Below are positions 25,259-34,087 of a stretch of 64,000 nt of DNA, piece by piece. The position numbers and the translations under genes were made by a program. The notes below the pieces were generated by a model. That model searched no databases and was not told where the DNA came from. It was given only the letters and a program-made list of their open reading frames with translations. Numbering within the stretch: position 1 is the stretch's first letter; every line of letters begins with the position of its first letter. Origin of the DNA: Allobosea sp. BK604 (lineage in GTDB: Bacteria; Pseudomonadota; Alphaproteobacteria; Rhizobiales; Beijerinckiaceae). The stretch covers positions 1 through 64,000 of the forward strand of contig NZ_SLZF01000004.1 of assembly GCF_004341515.1 (NCBI RefSeq), given 5' to 3'.

Positions 25259-27108
25259 CGCCCTCCGCGGCGATGTCCCCGCATCGCTTGATCGTCCTGG
25301 CCCTGGCGATCGCCGCCGGGCTCTGGGCTGGCCTGCTCGGCTGGTCGCATCTCGTCGGAGAACACAGCTCGCTCGACCGGGTCGAGGCTCAGCTCGCCGA
25401 TATCCGCCTGCTCATCGCCGGCCGGCGCACGCCGCCATCCTCCGTGGTGATCGTCGCGATCGACGACAGGACCGTCGCCGCGGAACGCGGCTACCCGCTG
25501 CCGCGTCAGACCCTCGCCAGGCTGATCGACGCCATAGCCGCCGGCAAGCCGCGCGCGCTGGCGGTCGATCTGCTGCTGCTCGACGCAGGCGCGCCGGAGA
25601 ACGATCGGGCACTGGCCGAGGCGCTCGGCCGGATCCCGGCGGTGATCGCGGCCGCTGGTCGCTTCGACAGGTCGAATGAGGTCGGCTCGCTCGTCCCCCG
25701 CACCGATGACCTGCTCTGGCCCGGAGCGCCGTTCTCGGAGGCGGCTTCGGTCGGCCTGGTCAATATCTCGACCGATCCGGGCGGTGCGCCGCGGCATTTG
25801 CCGCTGCTCTTCCAGACCGATCGCGGCTTGACGCCGGCCTTTGTCTTGCGTGCCGTCGCGCTCTTCACCGGCGAGGCGCCAGTCGTGGCCGCGGACCGGG
25901 TCCAGATCGCCGGACACACGCTGCCGCTCGATCTCGGCTTCCATTTGCCGCTGCGCTTCCAGGGGCCACGCGGCGCCGTTGAGACGATCAGCGCGGCGGC
26001 GATCCTGGCCGGCGATGTCGCGGTCGGGCAGCTGGCCGGTCGCATGGTCGTTATCGGCGCCACCGCCACCGCGGTCGGCGATACGTTCGGCACCCCGTTC
26101 GACCCGGTGACGCCCGGCGTCGAGGTGCTGGCGACAGGCATCGCCCAGCTTCTCGGCGGGTCCGGCCTGGTGCGCGATCCTGCCGTGCGCCGGGTCGATG
26201 CCGGCGTGACCGTCGCGCTGGCCGTGCTCGGCGTGTTGATCGTCGCGCTGACGCCACTCAGCATCGGCACCGGCCTCGTCGCCTTCGTCACCGGCGCCTG
26301 GCTCCTGGCCTCGGTCGCGCTGTTCGCGCAGGGCTACTGGTTCAGCGCCGTCCTGCCGCTTGCCGGCATCGTGCCGCCCGTCGCCGCCGCCATGGTGTTG
26401 CGGCAGCTCTGGGAACGCCGGCGGAGCCGCGAGCATGCGCGCGCCGAGGCGGCCCTGCGCCAGTTCCAGCCGCCGGTGCTGGCCGAGCGCATTGCGCGCG
26501 ATCCCGATTTCCTGCGCGACCCGGTGATGCAGAACGCGGCGATCCTGTTCGTCGACCTCTCCGGCTTCACGCGGCTGAGCGAGCAGGCCGGGCCGGCCGG
26601 GACGCGCGAGTTCCTCAAGCAGTTCCACACCCTGGTCGAGAACGAGATCGCGGCCCATGAGGGCCTGGTCATGACCTTCATGGGCGATGGCGCCATGATC
26701 GTGTTCGGCATTCCCGAACCGCGGCCCGACGATGCCGTCCGCGCCTTCGAGGCCGCCTGGGATCTGATCGGCGATGTCAGGACCTGGATCGGTGGCAGCG
26801 ACCTGCCCGCCGGCCGTCCGGAACTGCGCGTCGGTGCCCATTACGGCCAGGTCGTGGTGTCACGGCTCGGGCACGAGAGCCACCAGCACATCATGGCGAC
26901 GGGCGACAGCGTCAATGTCGCGAGCCGGCTGATGGAGGTCGCCAAGCAGCACGACGCCAGGCTCGCCGTCTCCGCTGATTTCCTGGCGGCCCTTGGCGAG
27001 GACAGGGGCCTGCATGGCGAGCCCGACGATCTCCGCCCCGTCGATATCCGCGGCCGGCGCCAGCCCATTTCCGTTGCCCTCTGGACGATGCGCGCGCAGG
27101 TCCCCTGA
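25255..27108 (+). CDS. CHASE2-domain class III nucleotide cyclase
   Basis: A 617-residue membrane sensor cyclase. A first helix (about 10-28) is followed by a periplasmic CHASE2 domain (to about 300), two or three helices (about 305-385), and a class III cyclase domain (about 415-590). Metal Asp residues are in LFVDLSGFTRLSEQ and TFMGDGAMIVFG; the transition-state Asn and Arg are in GDSVNVASRL. By my hand alignment, the Lys that selects adenine is Thr (TFMGDG). It starts at GTG 25255 inside the fecR-like stop. Signal input is unknown; CHASE2 domains sense extracytoplasmic cues. Confidence 0.92.
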   Translation: MTPSAAMSPHRLIVLALAIAAGLWAGLLGWSHLVGEHSSLDRVEAQLADIRLLIAGRRTPPSSVVIVAIDDRTVAAERGYPLPRQTLARLIDAIAAGKPRALAVDLLLLDAGAPENDRALAEALGRIPAVIAAAGRFDRSNEVGSLVPRTDDLLWPGAPFSEAASVGLVNISTDPGGAPRHLPLLFQTDRGLTPAFVLRAVALFTGEAPVVAADRVQIAGHTLPLDLGFHLPLRFQGPRGAVETISAAAILAGDVAVGQLAGRMVVIGATATAVGDTFGTPFDPVTPGVEVLATGIAQLLGGSGLVRDPAVRRVDAGVTVALAVLGVLIVALTPLSIGTGLVAFVTGAWLLASVALFAQGYWFSAVLPLAGIVPPVAAAMVLRQLWERRRSREHARAEAALRQFQPPVLAERIARDPDFLRDPVMQNAAILFVDLSGFTRLSEQAGPAGTREFLKQFHTLVENEIAAHEGLVMTFMGDGAMIVFGIPEPRPDDAVRAFEAAWDLIGDVRTWIGGSDLPAGRPELRVGAHYGQVVVSRLGHESHQHIMATGDSVNVASRLMEVAKQHDARLAVSADFLAALGEDRGLHGEPDDLRPVDIRGRRQPISVALWTMRAQVP

Positions 27109-27150
27109 CGGCAGGGCGCGCGCCGCGCGCTCGGGCGGTCCGGCCGCCTG

Positions 27151-30100
27151 TCAGGTCGCGGCGGAGGGCGCTCCGTTCAGGCGATAGGCCGCGGCGACCC
27201 GCTCCGGCAAATCACTGAATGGCGACAGTTCCGCCAGCCGTGCGGCCATGTCGTCGTCGAGGCCGGCGGAACCGAGATGGTCCTTCAGCGAGATCAGGCA
27301 ACGATATTCGAAGACCGGCGCGTTGAGGTCCCTGGCCCGTTGCACGGCCTGCCGGAACAGGCCGGGCGCCTCCTGCCGCCGTGCCGCCGAACCCTGCTCG
27401 GCGATCAGGGCCGCGATCCGGTGCAATTCCGGCTCGAGCCAGCAATTGCCGCTCTGGGACATCAGGTCGAACGCGCGCTGGCAGGTCGCCGCGGCGGCGT
27501 CGACCTGGCCGAGCCTGAGCTGCGCATGGGCGAGATTGGCGAGATAGCCCGAGATGGACAGGACGTACCCGACCGAGTCGAACCCGGCGATCGCCTGCTG
27601 CATGATCGCGGCGCCGCGCGGCACATCGCCCTTCAGGCACAGCCCCCAGCCGAGGAAGGCGGCGCCATGGGCGCGGAAGCCTTCGAGCCGATGCTGCTCG
27701 GACAGGGCGACGAGGCGCCCGGCCTCCTGAATCAGCGCATCCGTGGCGTTCGACAGGCCGAAGACCCAGCCGCCGACATAGGACATCGGGATCGCCGCCG
27801 AATGCGGATGCCGCAGGGCATCGGCCGAGCGCAACGCCTCGACTCCGAAGCGCAGCGAGGACTCGACATCGCCGATACAGAAATGCGCGAGGCTCAGCAG
27901 CGACTTGGTATGGATCTCGGTGCTCTGGCCGAACATGAAGGTGCTTGAATTGCTGCGGTCGCGCTCGCCCGCGGAGAGCGAGCGTTCGAGATGTTCCGCC
28001 GCCTGCCTGGCCTCTCCCCGTCCGAGCTGGACCATGCCGATCAGGCGATGCCCGATGGCTTTGCCGGCTTCATAACCGACCTCATTCGACTGTTTCAGAA
28101 AATTCTCGGCCATCGCCGTCGCGGCCGGAACGTCGCCGCGGCAATTGGCAAAGGTGAACTTGCCGAAGAGGAAGGGGAAGGCGTGGGCCGATGGCTCGCG
28201 CTCGGCGCAGAGCTCGAGCCCGCGCTCGCAGCATTGCAGCAGGCTCGCCGATGTCGGCCCCTGGGCCGCCGTGATCGAGCCGATCAGCGCGGCCTGCAGG
28301 TTGAGCTCGAGCTCGGCCTGGACCTGCTTGTCCTTGAGCTTGCCCAACAGCGCCAGTCCTCGCCGGCTATGCTCGATTGCCTCCGGATGGGCCGAGCGCT
28401 GGCTGGCATTCAGCCCCGCTTCCAGCCAGGCCCGGCCGGCCTCCTGGAAGCGCCCCGCCTCGGTCAGGTGATGGGCGATGACTTCCGGCAGCGGGATATC
28501 CGAGCCGAGGCCGCGATCGAGCAGATGCAGGATCCGGTCATGGATCAGGCGCCGCTCCCGCGTCAGCATCGATTCATGGGCGATGCGCTGGAGCAGGGCG
28601 TGCCGGAACTCGTAGCGGATTTCCGCCCCGAAGCGCCGGGGCAGCAGGATCTCGGCCTCAACCAGCGCCTCGATCGGCTCGATCACATTGCCGATTTCGC
28701 TATCCAGGATGCGGGCGAGGAAGGTGGGGGTGAAGGAACGGCCGATGCAGGCCGCGGCCTGGACGATCGGCCGCGCGCCCGGGCGCCGGTCGAGCCGCTC
28801 GGACATCATCTGGGCCAGGAGCAGCGGCACGTCGGAGCGCCGGAACTGCTGCGGCGCCTGGACCTGCTCGTCAATCAGCGACAGCACCAGCTGCTCGACG
28901 AAGAGCGGCACGCCCTCCGCCGCCGCCACCGCCTGCGCGATCTTCTCGTCAGGCAGCAGGTCGGCGCCGGGAATGGAGCGGGCCAGCATCAGGCATTGCT
29001 CGCCCGACAGCGGCTCCAGGCTCATGCTGTCATCGGGCTGCGGCAGCTTCTCGCCGCGCGGAAACGGCCGCGTCGTCGCCACCACCAGCATGGGCGCGTC
29101 GGCGACGGTGGCCATGAGCTCGCGCAGCAGCTCGGCCGATGACGGATCGAGCCAATGTGTGTCCTCGATCACGACCAGCGTCGGCTGGCGTCGAGCCGTC
29201 CGTGCGATCACCGAGATGATGAACTCGAACTGCTTGCGCTTGAACAGGGTCGGCGCCGGCGCGAACTGCTCGCGGATGCCGGTGGCCGCCAGGCCGAGCA
29301 GGCTCGCGGCGATCTCGTTATTCTCCGGGGAGTTGAGGCCGATCTCGCTGAGCAGCGCCCCGATCTTGTCGTTGCGGGTCTCGTCCTCGTCCTCGAATTT
29401 CAGCCCGGCACGGGCCCAGAGGAAGCTCGCGACCGGATAGAGCGGCGTGCTGGCAAAGAGTTCATGGCAATAGGTGGCGAGGATCGCGGCCTTGGCGAAT
29501 TCCGGATGGCTGCAGATCTCGCTGATCACCCGCGTCTTGCCGGCCCCGGCATCGCCGGAGACGAGGACGAATTGCGAGCGCTGCTCGCTCGTCGCATGGG
29601 TCCAGCGCTCGAGGATACGCTCGAGGCAGGCTTCGCGGCCGGCGAGCACGGTGGCGCCGCTCGCCATGCCGTCCTTGCGCCGTGTGCTGCCCAGGCGCTC
29701 GCCGATGATGTGGAAGAGCTCGATCTCGCGCGAGAGTCCCCTGATCGGCCGTGCGCCGAGCTGGCCGATCTCGAACAACCCGTCGGTGAGCTCGACGATC
29801 TCCCGGCTGGCGACGACAGCGCCCGGCTGCGCCTCGGCCTGCAGGCGCGCTGCGAGGTTGACCGCCTCGCCGACGGCGCCGAGCTCGCTGGAGCCGCCGC
29901 TGAGCCGCGTCGGTTCCATCACCACGAGGCCGCAATGGATCCCGGCCCGCGCCGTGACCTCGGGCACGACGGTGTCGCCGACGACAGTGTTCAGCGTCGT
30001 CAGCCGCTCCATCAATTCGAGCGCCGCCCGGGCGGCGCGCTCGGCATCGTTGCCGCGTGCGATCGGATAGCCGAAGAAGATCAGGACGCCGTCGCCGGTA

Positions 30101-30294
30101 TAGCTCGCGACGAAACCGCCATAGCGCTCCATCGTTTGCAGGGTAAGCTGCTGATAGCGCCGCTGGACGACCCGCAGATCCTCCGGGTCGAGTTGCTCGG
30201 ACAGCCTTGTGTAGCCGACGAGGTCGACGAAGACGATGGTGACGTAGCGTCTCTCCGAAGCAATCTTTCGAAGGTCTGGCTCGCTCACCGTCAT
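27151..30294 (-). CDS. Class III cyclase fused to AAA-type ATPase and TPR-like region
   Basis: A 1047-residue soluble protein. Residues about 12-190 are a cyclase domain (TIVFVDLVGYTRLSEQ, YTGDGVLIFFGYP, GEAVNLAARL). Residues about 225-500 are an AAA/STAND-type ATPase with P-loop VSGDAGAGKTRVI and Walker B LVVIEDTHWLD. The rest, to the C-terminus, is helical and TPR-like, probably a sensor or protein-binding surface. The adenine-selecting Lys position appears to be Ser (ASYTGDG). It converges on the CHASE2-cyclase gene with 42 bases between stops. Confidence 0.9.
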   Translation of the reverse strand: MTVSEPDLRKIASERRYVTIVFVDLVGYTRLSEQLDPEDLRVVQRRYQQLTLQTMERYGGFVASYTGDGVLIFFGYPIARGNDAERAARAALELMERLTTLNTVVGDTVVPEVTARAGIHCGLVVMEPTRLSGGSSELGAVGEAVNLAARLQAEAQPGAVVASREIVELTDGLFEIGQLGARPIRGLSREIELFHIIGERLGSTRRKDGMASGATVLAGREACLERILERWTHATSEQRSQFVLVSGDAGAGKTRVISEICSHPEFAKAAILATYCHELFASTPLYPVASFLWARAGLKFEDEDETRNDKIGALLSEIGLNSPENNEIAASLLGLAATGIREQFAPAPTLFKRKQFEFIISVIARTARRQPTLVVIEDTHWLDPSSAELLRELMATVADAPMLVVATTRPFPRGEKLPQPDDSMSLEPLSGEQCLMLARSIPGADLLPDEKIAQAVAAAEGVPLFVEQLVLSLIDEQVQAPQQFRRSDVPLLLAQMMSERLDRRPGARPIVQAAACIGRSFTPTFLARILDSEIGNVIEPIEALVEAEILLPRRFGAEIRYEFRHALLQRIAHESMLTRERRLIHDRILHLLDRGLGSDIPLPEVIAHHLTEAGRFQEAGRAWLEAGLNASQRSAHPEAIEHSRRGLALLGKLKDKQVQAELELNLQAALIGSITAAQGPTSASLLQCCERGLELCAEREPSAHAFPFLFGKFTFANCRGDVPAATAMAENFLKQSNEVGYEAGKAIGHRLIGMVQLGRGEARQAAEHLERSLSAGERDRSNSSTFMFGQSTEIHTKSLLSLAHFCIGDVESSLRFGVEALRSADALRHPHSAAIPMSYVGGWVFGLSNATDALIQEAGRLVALSEQHRLEGFRAHGAAFLGWGLCLKGDVPRGAAIMQQAIAGFDSVGYVLSISGYLANLAHAQLRLGQVDAAAATCQRAFDLMSQSGNCWLEPELHRIAALIAEQGSAARRQEAPGLFRQAVQRARDLNAPVFEYRCLISLKDHLGSAGLDDDMAARLAELSPFSDLPERVAAAYRLNGAPSAAT

Positions 30295-30312
30295 TGCAGA
30301 GCCTCCTGTCTC

Positions 30313-30323
30313 GTGACTGTCAC
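30313..30323. promoter_or_regulatory. GTGAC-T-GTCAC palindrome upstream of the cyclase-AAA gene
   Basis: A perfect 11-base palindrome 19 bases upstream of the cyclase start, in the divergent gap shared with the radical SAM gene. It could be an operator half of Crp-like or other dimeric regulators; one short palindrome is weak evidence. Confidence 0.3.
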
Positions 30324-30431
30324 CATCCGGTTATTGTCTCGTCATTTTTGAGAAAGCGAGTGTGACGTGTAGCATAGACAATAATTGCAATAAATGCACA
30401 AATATTGGCCAGCAGGCTTGGGGCATCAATT

Positions 30432-32102
30432 ATGTCTGTCTTCGATTCGTGGTTTCGGTTTTTCAAGGCCAATTCCGTTAGCGAAAGCAGCGCGCAGCCA
30501 AAGATCAGAACGATCGTTATTTGCGCACATCTTAGGCCAGGGCGAGAGAAGCGCCGGTCCCGGCATTTCATGCAGCCGATCGCCGGCCTGCATGTCGCCG
30601 CACTGATCGACCCGGAACGTTTCGACATCACCCTTTATCACGAAGATTGGCACGGACCTTTCGATCCTGCCAATTGCAAGAATTACGACCTCGTCTTCCT
30701 GACCGGGTTGCAGCCCGATTTCGACCGAATGCGTCAGCTCTCCTTCCATTTCCGCCGCAGTGGCGCGACGGTGGTGGCTGGCGGCAGCGTCTGCACGCTG
30801 TTCCCCGAATATGCCCGGCAGTTCTTCGACGCTGTCTGTTCCGGCGGCGTCGACAGCGTCAGCGACGTGATTCGCGATTATCTTGCCGGAGCGCTGCGCC
30901 CGATCTACCGCTCGCCGGTTGCGCAGATCTCGCAATACACCATCGATTATTCGCTCCTGCGCAAGAGCGGGATCAATCCGCTCGCGCATCTTGCCGAGAG
31001 CTCGCGCGGCTGCAGTTTCAAATGCAGCTTCTGCGTCATTCCCAGCGAGGTCGGTGGCCATGCCCGCTATGGGCTCGAGCGCTTCGCGGCCTCGATCGAG
31101 AACGCCCTCGAGACCAGCAGCGTCTTCAGCCTGCGCCGCTGGTATCCGATGGTGATGCTGCTCGACAACAATTTCTCCGACAACCGCGCCCATATGCTGG
31201 CCGTCTGCCAGTATCTGAAGGAGCATCCCCGCATCCGCGGCTGGGGCGCGCTGGTCACGCAGAACGTGCTGCAGGATCGCGAGCTGATCGAGCAATTCGC
31301 GGCGGCGAAATGCGTCGGCTTGTTCGTCGGCATCGAATCCTTCGAAGCCGACTTCCTGCGCCGCTACAACAAGACCCAGAATCTCGGCCGCCGCAGCAAT
31401 GTCGTCGACGACATCGCCTTCGCCGAGTCGCATGGCATCGCGATCGGTTACGGCCAGCTCTTCGATCCGCGCCACCAGACGGCCGCCGACATGCAGCGGG
31501 CGATGGATGCGATCGCCGACAATCCCTTCGTGCCGATGCCGACCTATCTCAGCACCGTCGCGCCGCTCGCCGGCACGCAGCTGTTCTGGGAGGATCTGGA
31601 AGCCGGTCGGCTTGCCGCCAATCTGCGCTTCCGCGATCTCGACGGCGAGACCGTCTGCTATTCCCGGCTTGCCGAGCCGGCCGAGCCGATCGTCACCTTT
31701 CTGGAGCGCGTCTTCCGACGGCCCTGGATGGTGGTCGGGCGGGGCCGCATCCTGCGCAAGACGCTGCATCGGCTGCGCCATAGCGGCTCGTTCAACCCGA
31801 TGCGCTGGTACATCATCGCCTCGGCGAGCTTCCATTGCTTCTCCTGGGCGAACGAGTCGCCCGGCGCCTCGCGCACCTATCTCGCCGGGACCGATACGCT
31901 CGATCCGCAATATGCCGAGCATCCCGCCGATATCTCGCCGGAGGACCGGGCGCGCTATTTCGAGCCGACCTTCCTCACCGACGGCGAGGGCAGGCCGACC
32001 GACTGGCTCGAGCCCTATGCCGAGGAACATAGGCGCGCGGCATCTGCGAAGGCGCGCAGGCGCAATCCCGTTGCTGTCGTGTCCGATAGCGTGACCGCCT
32101 GA
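30432..32102 (+). CDS. Radical SAM protein with N-terminal B12-binding-like domain
   Basis: A 556-residue protein. Residues about 25-165 form a Rossmann-like region of the cobalamin-binding type (TIVICAHLRPG, YDLVFLTGLQ, GATVVAGGSV). The radical SAM cluster motif is GCSFKCSFC near residue 200 (C-x3-C-x2-C). Downstream are MLLDNNFSDN and LFVGIESFEADFLRRYNKTQ, typical of B12-dependent radical SAM methylases and related synthases. ATG 30432 is chosen; the frame is open to 30405 without a good start. It stands alone with no obvious pathway partner, and its upstream region is AT-rich. The substrate is unknown. Confidence 0.88.
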   Translation: MSVFDSWFRFFKANSVSESSAQPKIRTIVICAHLRPGREKRRSRHFMQPIAGLHVAALIDPERFDITLYHEDWHGPFDPANCKNYDLVFLTGLQPDFDRMRQLSFHFRRSGATVVAGGSVCTLFPEYARQFFDAVCSGGVDSVSDVIRDYLAGALRPIYRSPVAQISQYTIDYSLLRKSGINPLAHLAESSRGCSFKCSFCVIPSEVGGHARYGLERFAASIENALETSSVFSLRRWYPMVMLLDNNFSDNRAHMLAVCQYLKEHPRIRGWGALVTQNVLQDRELIEQFAAAKCVGLFVGIESFEADFLRRYNKTQNLGRRSNVVDDIAFAESHGIAIGYGQLFDPRHQTAADMQRAMDAIADNPFVPMPTYLSTVAPLAGTQLFWEDLEAGRLAANLRFRDLDGETVCYSRLAEPAEPIVTFLERVFRRPWMVVGRGRILRKTLHRLRHSGSFNPMRWYIIASASFHCFSWANESPGASRTYLAGTDTLDPQYAEHPADISPEDRARYFEPTFLTDGEGRPTDWLEPYAEEHRRAASAKARRRNPVAVVSDSVTA

Positions 32103-32131
32103 AGCCGGGAGGGCGCCCGGCGGCGGACGCG

Positions 32132-32230
32132 AGAGCATTTCCGCGGTTCTCCGAATCGCGAAAATTCTCTAGCCCATTGTTTCAACGCATTTTCTTCACG
32201 CGAACCGGTATCCACTTCGCTCGAAAATGC
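32132..32230. repeat. Composite repeat B-A, inverted orientation, copy 3
   Basis: Unit B (32135-32166, within an AGAG...CTCT-bounded hairpin at 32132-32170) is followed by unit A (32187-32230). Read on the minus strand it matches 12966-13061 end to end with the same length; two differences in B fall at opposed stem positions. It fills the gap between the convergent radical SAM and hypothetical genes and could act as a terminator for both. Confidence 0.85.
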
Positions 32231-32231
32231 T

Positions 32232-32576
32232 CTATTTCGCCTTCGGCTTGCGCTTGCGCGATTTCGGAGCGGGCGGGGGCGGACTTGCCGGGCTCTCATA
32301 GGTCTCGGCATCGTCCAACGGCTCGCCGCTGCGGCGGGTCGGCAGCTTGCCGATCTTCTGGCTGTAGCTCTTCGGCATATCGACGAAGGCCCTCGCCATC
32401 AGGCGATTCAACGCTTTGGGGTCATGCCGCGCCAGCGGCGCGAAGGTCGCCGGGCGTTCCGTGTCGTCGGGCGTCAGGCCGGCTTGCGAGGCTTTCGTCT
32501 CATCGAGGAAGAGGTTGAGATCCTCGCGCGAGGCATAGTCCTCGTTCACGATCAGCTTGCGGGTCTTCATCGCCAT
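32232..32576 (-). CDS. Conserved-looking hypothetical protein
   Basis: A 114-residue protein not matching a family I know. It starts MAMKTRKLIVNEDYASREDL, is hydrophilic, and ends in a Pro-rich then strongly basic tail (PPPPAPKSRKRKPKAK), which suggests nucleic-acid or acidic-surface binding. No signal or membrane segment. The stop codon lies two bases from a dispersed repeat. It lies 28 bases downstream of the lipase-like gene on the same strand and may be co-transcribed with it. Confidence 0.65.
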   Translation of the reverse strand: MAMKTRKLIVNEDYASREDLNLFLDETKASQAGLTPDDTERPATFAPLARHDPKALNRLMARAFVDMPKSYSQKIGKLPTRRSGEPLDDAETYESPASPPPPAPKSRKRKPKAK

Positions 32577-32604
32577 GGCGGATCTCCAAGCTAGAGCACG
32601 CGCG

Positions 32605-33879
32605 CTAATGCATGATATCGAAGATCTGGGCCTGGATCAGCGGGCTCAGCATCAAATCCATATGCTCGAACTTGTCGCGCTCGATATCGCCGCGCACCGT
32701 GCGCACATTCGCTGACGGTGTCGAGACGAGCCTCGCCGACCAGGCCGGAATCACGCCGTCTCCCGGACAGACGGAATCGTCGGTCACAGGCGAATCGTCA
32801 CGCCCCGGATCGAAATCCGGCGAGATCCATTTCCAGGTCTGTTCGTGAATGGTCTCGAAGGCATTGGCGCCGCGGCGGGTCTGAACCGCCCTGATATTGA
32901 AGAATTTCTGCTTGGTCGCGCCCGTGAGCGGTTTGGCGACGAGCTGGTAGGTCTGCCTGGCCTTGGCCAGCTCGGCCGGGTCGAAGCCCCAGTCGCCGGG
33001 ATAGCGAACCGCGCTGCCATTCTGCCTGGGATTGTACGGATCGGCGATTGCGCCGGTATCGTGGTCCGTGAGCGGGTATTGCCGCAAGGGGAAGGCGCGG
33101 TCCTGGGCCAGCGCGGCCTGGTCGCGACGGAAGGTTGCCTCGTCGAGATAGAGCAGCGTGTAGGGGCCGCGCAGCGACGAGATCAGCTCCACGAGGTTCC
33201 GTTCGTTGTATTTGAACGAGAGCCGCTCGATATCGGGATCGCCCTTGAAATAGCGGTTGAGCTGCCCGGCATAGCCGTAGAACGGCGAGCCGACCGTGAT
33301 GGCCCGCGTGATCGCATCGACGGTCTCGCCGCCCTGGTTCAGGGCCAGCTTGACCACCATGCCGCCGAAGCTATGGCCGACCAGCGTGACGTCGTCGAAC
33401 GGGTCGACACCGCATTCGCGCGAAACGCACTCGCGGAAGCGCGGCGCGAACTGGTTCAGGAAGAAGTTCGCGATCACGTCGGGCCGGCGCCGCCAGTCCC
33501 AGCCGAAGGCGAACCAGTCGAACCCGTTGAGCGTGCACCAGTCCAGGAATCCGTCATAGGGCACGAGATTTGCCGCGGGAAAGCGGACACAGCCATCCGA
33601 AATCACGAAATGGCGGTTATCGTCCATTTCCCCGCTCATCTTCAGCAGCAGCGCTCCGCCGAACAGGAGAGGGCAGTCGACCCAGACAGAATCGTAGAAA
33701 TAGGGCGCCATGCTGTTGGGCGTCCGCGACCGCGTCAGGCTGGAGCCGAGGCCGCCGGGGAACAGGATGATCGTCTTGCGCTTGGCGGGGCTATGCTGCT
33801 TGTACCGGCGAATGAACTGCGAAATCTGCGCGTCGAATTGCGTGAGCTGTTCCAGATCACGATCCGCGACATAGCCCAT
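32605..33879 (-). CDS. Alpha/beta-hydrolase, LCAT/lipase-like
   Basis: A 424-residue protein. The nucleophile elbow is VTLVGHSFGGMVVKLAL near residue 170 (G-H-S-F-G), and an upstream IILFPGGLGSSL forms the oxyanion region. The layout resembles lecithin:cholesterol-acyltransferase-like lipases. There is no clear signal peptide, so a cytoplasmic esterase or acyltransferase is possible. A later DSVCPGDGVIPAWSA resembles the Asp-bearing region of this family and EHMDLM could supply the His. Confidence 0.82.
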   Translation of the reverse strand: MGYVADRDLEQLTQFDAQISQFIRRYKQHSPAKRKTIILFPGGLGSSLTRSRTPNSMAPYFYDSVWVDCPLLFGGALLLKMSGEMDDNRHFVISDGCVRFPAANLVPYDGFLDWCTLNGFDWFAFGWDWRRRPDVIANFFLNQFAPRFRECVSRECGVDPFDDVTLVGHSFGGMVVKLALNQGGETVDAITRAITVGSPFYGYAGQLNRYFKGDPDIERLSFKYNERNLVELISSLRGPYTLLYLDEATFRRDQAALAQDRAFPLRQYPLTDHDTGAIADPYNPRQNGSAVRYPGDWGFDPAELAKARQTYQLVAKPLTGATKQKFFNIRAVQTRRGANAFETIHEQTWKWISPDFDPGRDDSPVTDDSVCPGDGVIPAWSARLVSTPSANVRTVRGDIERDKFEHMDLMLSPLIQAQIFDIMH

Positions 33880-34087
33880 GATGCCTCTCCAGGCAGACTG
33901 AGTTCACTGATAGAGCATAGGGCGGGGCAGCGAATACAGCAGAGGGCTCAGACTAGACTGCGTGATCCCGCCTCTCTTGGGATGGGACGTAATCATGAAA
34001 AATAAGCTTGCAGCGTCATTCAAATTAATGACGCTCGTCCGCGCCGCTCGCGCCGGCATGATACGCCCGGCGCCAGCATTCGCAAGA

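Noticed and set aside
27109-27150. Terminator between the convergent cyclase genes
   Set aside because: The gap is GC-rich and several imperfect stems can be drawn, but none is clearly better than chance.
30350-30400. Possible Crp site (TGTGACGTGTAGCATA) before the radical SAM gene
   Set aside because: Only the left half fits TGTGA-N6-TCACA; the right half matches at three of five positions, too weak to call.
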